Source: Lachnospiraceae bacterium
GTDB taxonomy: Bacteria; Bacillota; Clostridia; Lachnospirales; Lachnospiraceae
DNA: 7,565 nt
Assembly (NCBI GenBank): GCA_014804565.1
Contig: JAAUZN010000023.1
Location: forward strand, 16,173 to 23,737
Direction of reading: 5' to 3'
Both the position numbers and the translations under genes were made by a program. This document shows positions 7,372 through 7,565 of the stretch, piece after piece. The stretch's first letter is position 1. The number at the start of each line of letters is the position of its first letter. The notes under the pieces were generated by a model, which made no database searches, was not told the origin of the DNA, and was given only the letters and a program-made list of their open reading frames with translations.

Positions 7372-7565
7372 ATGAAATTGATTATTCAGATTCCGTGTTA
7401 CAATGAAGCAGAGACGTTGGAAATCGCATTAAACGACCTTCCCAGGCACATTGATGGCATAGATGAGATCGAATATCTGATCATCAATGACGGCAGTAAA
7501 GACAATACTGTGGAGGTGGCGAGAAACTGGGGCGTTCACTATGTGGTCAATTTCAAACAGAACAA
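7372..7565 (+). CDS. GT2 family glycosyltransferase, polyprenyl-phosphate sugar synthase-like, N-terminal part; 3' truncated by window edge
   Basis: Sixty-four codons are visible before the window ends. The start MKLIIQIPCYNEAETLEIAL is the GT-A opening of family 2 enzymes. The first nucleotide-binding acidic motif is IINDGSKDNT (residues 37-46, Asp40), followed by VEVARNWGV. The wording IPCYNEAETL and the strand HYVVNFKQN, in place of a typical processive synthase pattern, recall dolichol/undecaprenyl-phosphate mannosyl- or glucosyltransferases, which charge a lipid carrier with one sugar for use outside the membrane. The rest of the catalytic domain and any C-terminal membrane spans are beyond the edge, so this subtype is tentative. 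The gene has its own ribosome site and perhaps its own promoter, so it may begin a new transcription unit of the same cluster. Confidence 0.88.
   Translation, partial: MKLIIQIPCYNEAETLEIALNDLPRHIDGIDEIEYLIINDGSKDNTVEVARNWGVHYVVNFKQN

Overview
The window is part of a surface-polysaccharide or lipid-linked glycan gene cluster, with every supported gene on the + strand. Strong Shine-Dalgarno sequences, moderate GC and protein styles typical of Clostridia suggest a Bacillota anaerobe, probably Lachnospiraceae-like. That placement is an inference, because no phylogenetic marker is present.

Layout, left to right. (1) 1-915: C-terminal part of an ABC exporter/flippase, cut by the left edge. (2) 917-1912: a GT-A fold glycosyltransferase that starts one base after the exporter's stop. 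(3) about 1943-3058 and 3063-3839: an ATP-grasp ligase and a class I SAM-dependent methyltransferase. These two are visibly AT-richer than everything around them and look like a swapped-in decoration cassette. (4) 3875-4984: a DegT/DnrJ/EryC1 PLP aminotransferase, closest in remembered motifs to VioA-type sugar 4-aminotransferases. (5) 4999-5682: a left-handed beta-helix acetyltransferase of the CatB/XAT type. (6) about 5669-7276: a membrane-anchored CotH-like protein kinase homologue whose start overlaps gene 5. (7) a gap of about 95 bp with a possible promoter. (8) 7372-7565: the N-terminus of a polyprenyl-phosphate-glycosyltransferase-like GT2, cut by the right edge.

Working model (inference). 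A nucleotide-linked 4-keto-6-deoxy sugar, made by genes outside the window, is aminated by the DegT enzyme. It is then decorated by some combination of acetyltransferase, ATP-grasp amide ligase and methyltransferase, assembled by glycosyltransferases and moved across the membrane by the ABC exporter. The CotH-like protein is the least expected member and may phosphorylate a surface protein or glycan-associated partner outside the cell. The most interesting points are the ATP-grasp plus methyltransferase cassette next to an amino-sugar aminotransferase, and the CotH-like kinase inside a glycan operon. No RNA gene, CRISPR array, insertion sequence or clear repeat was seen.
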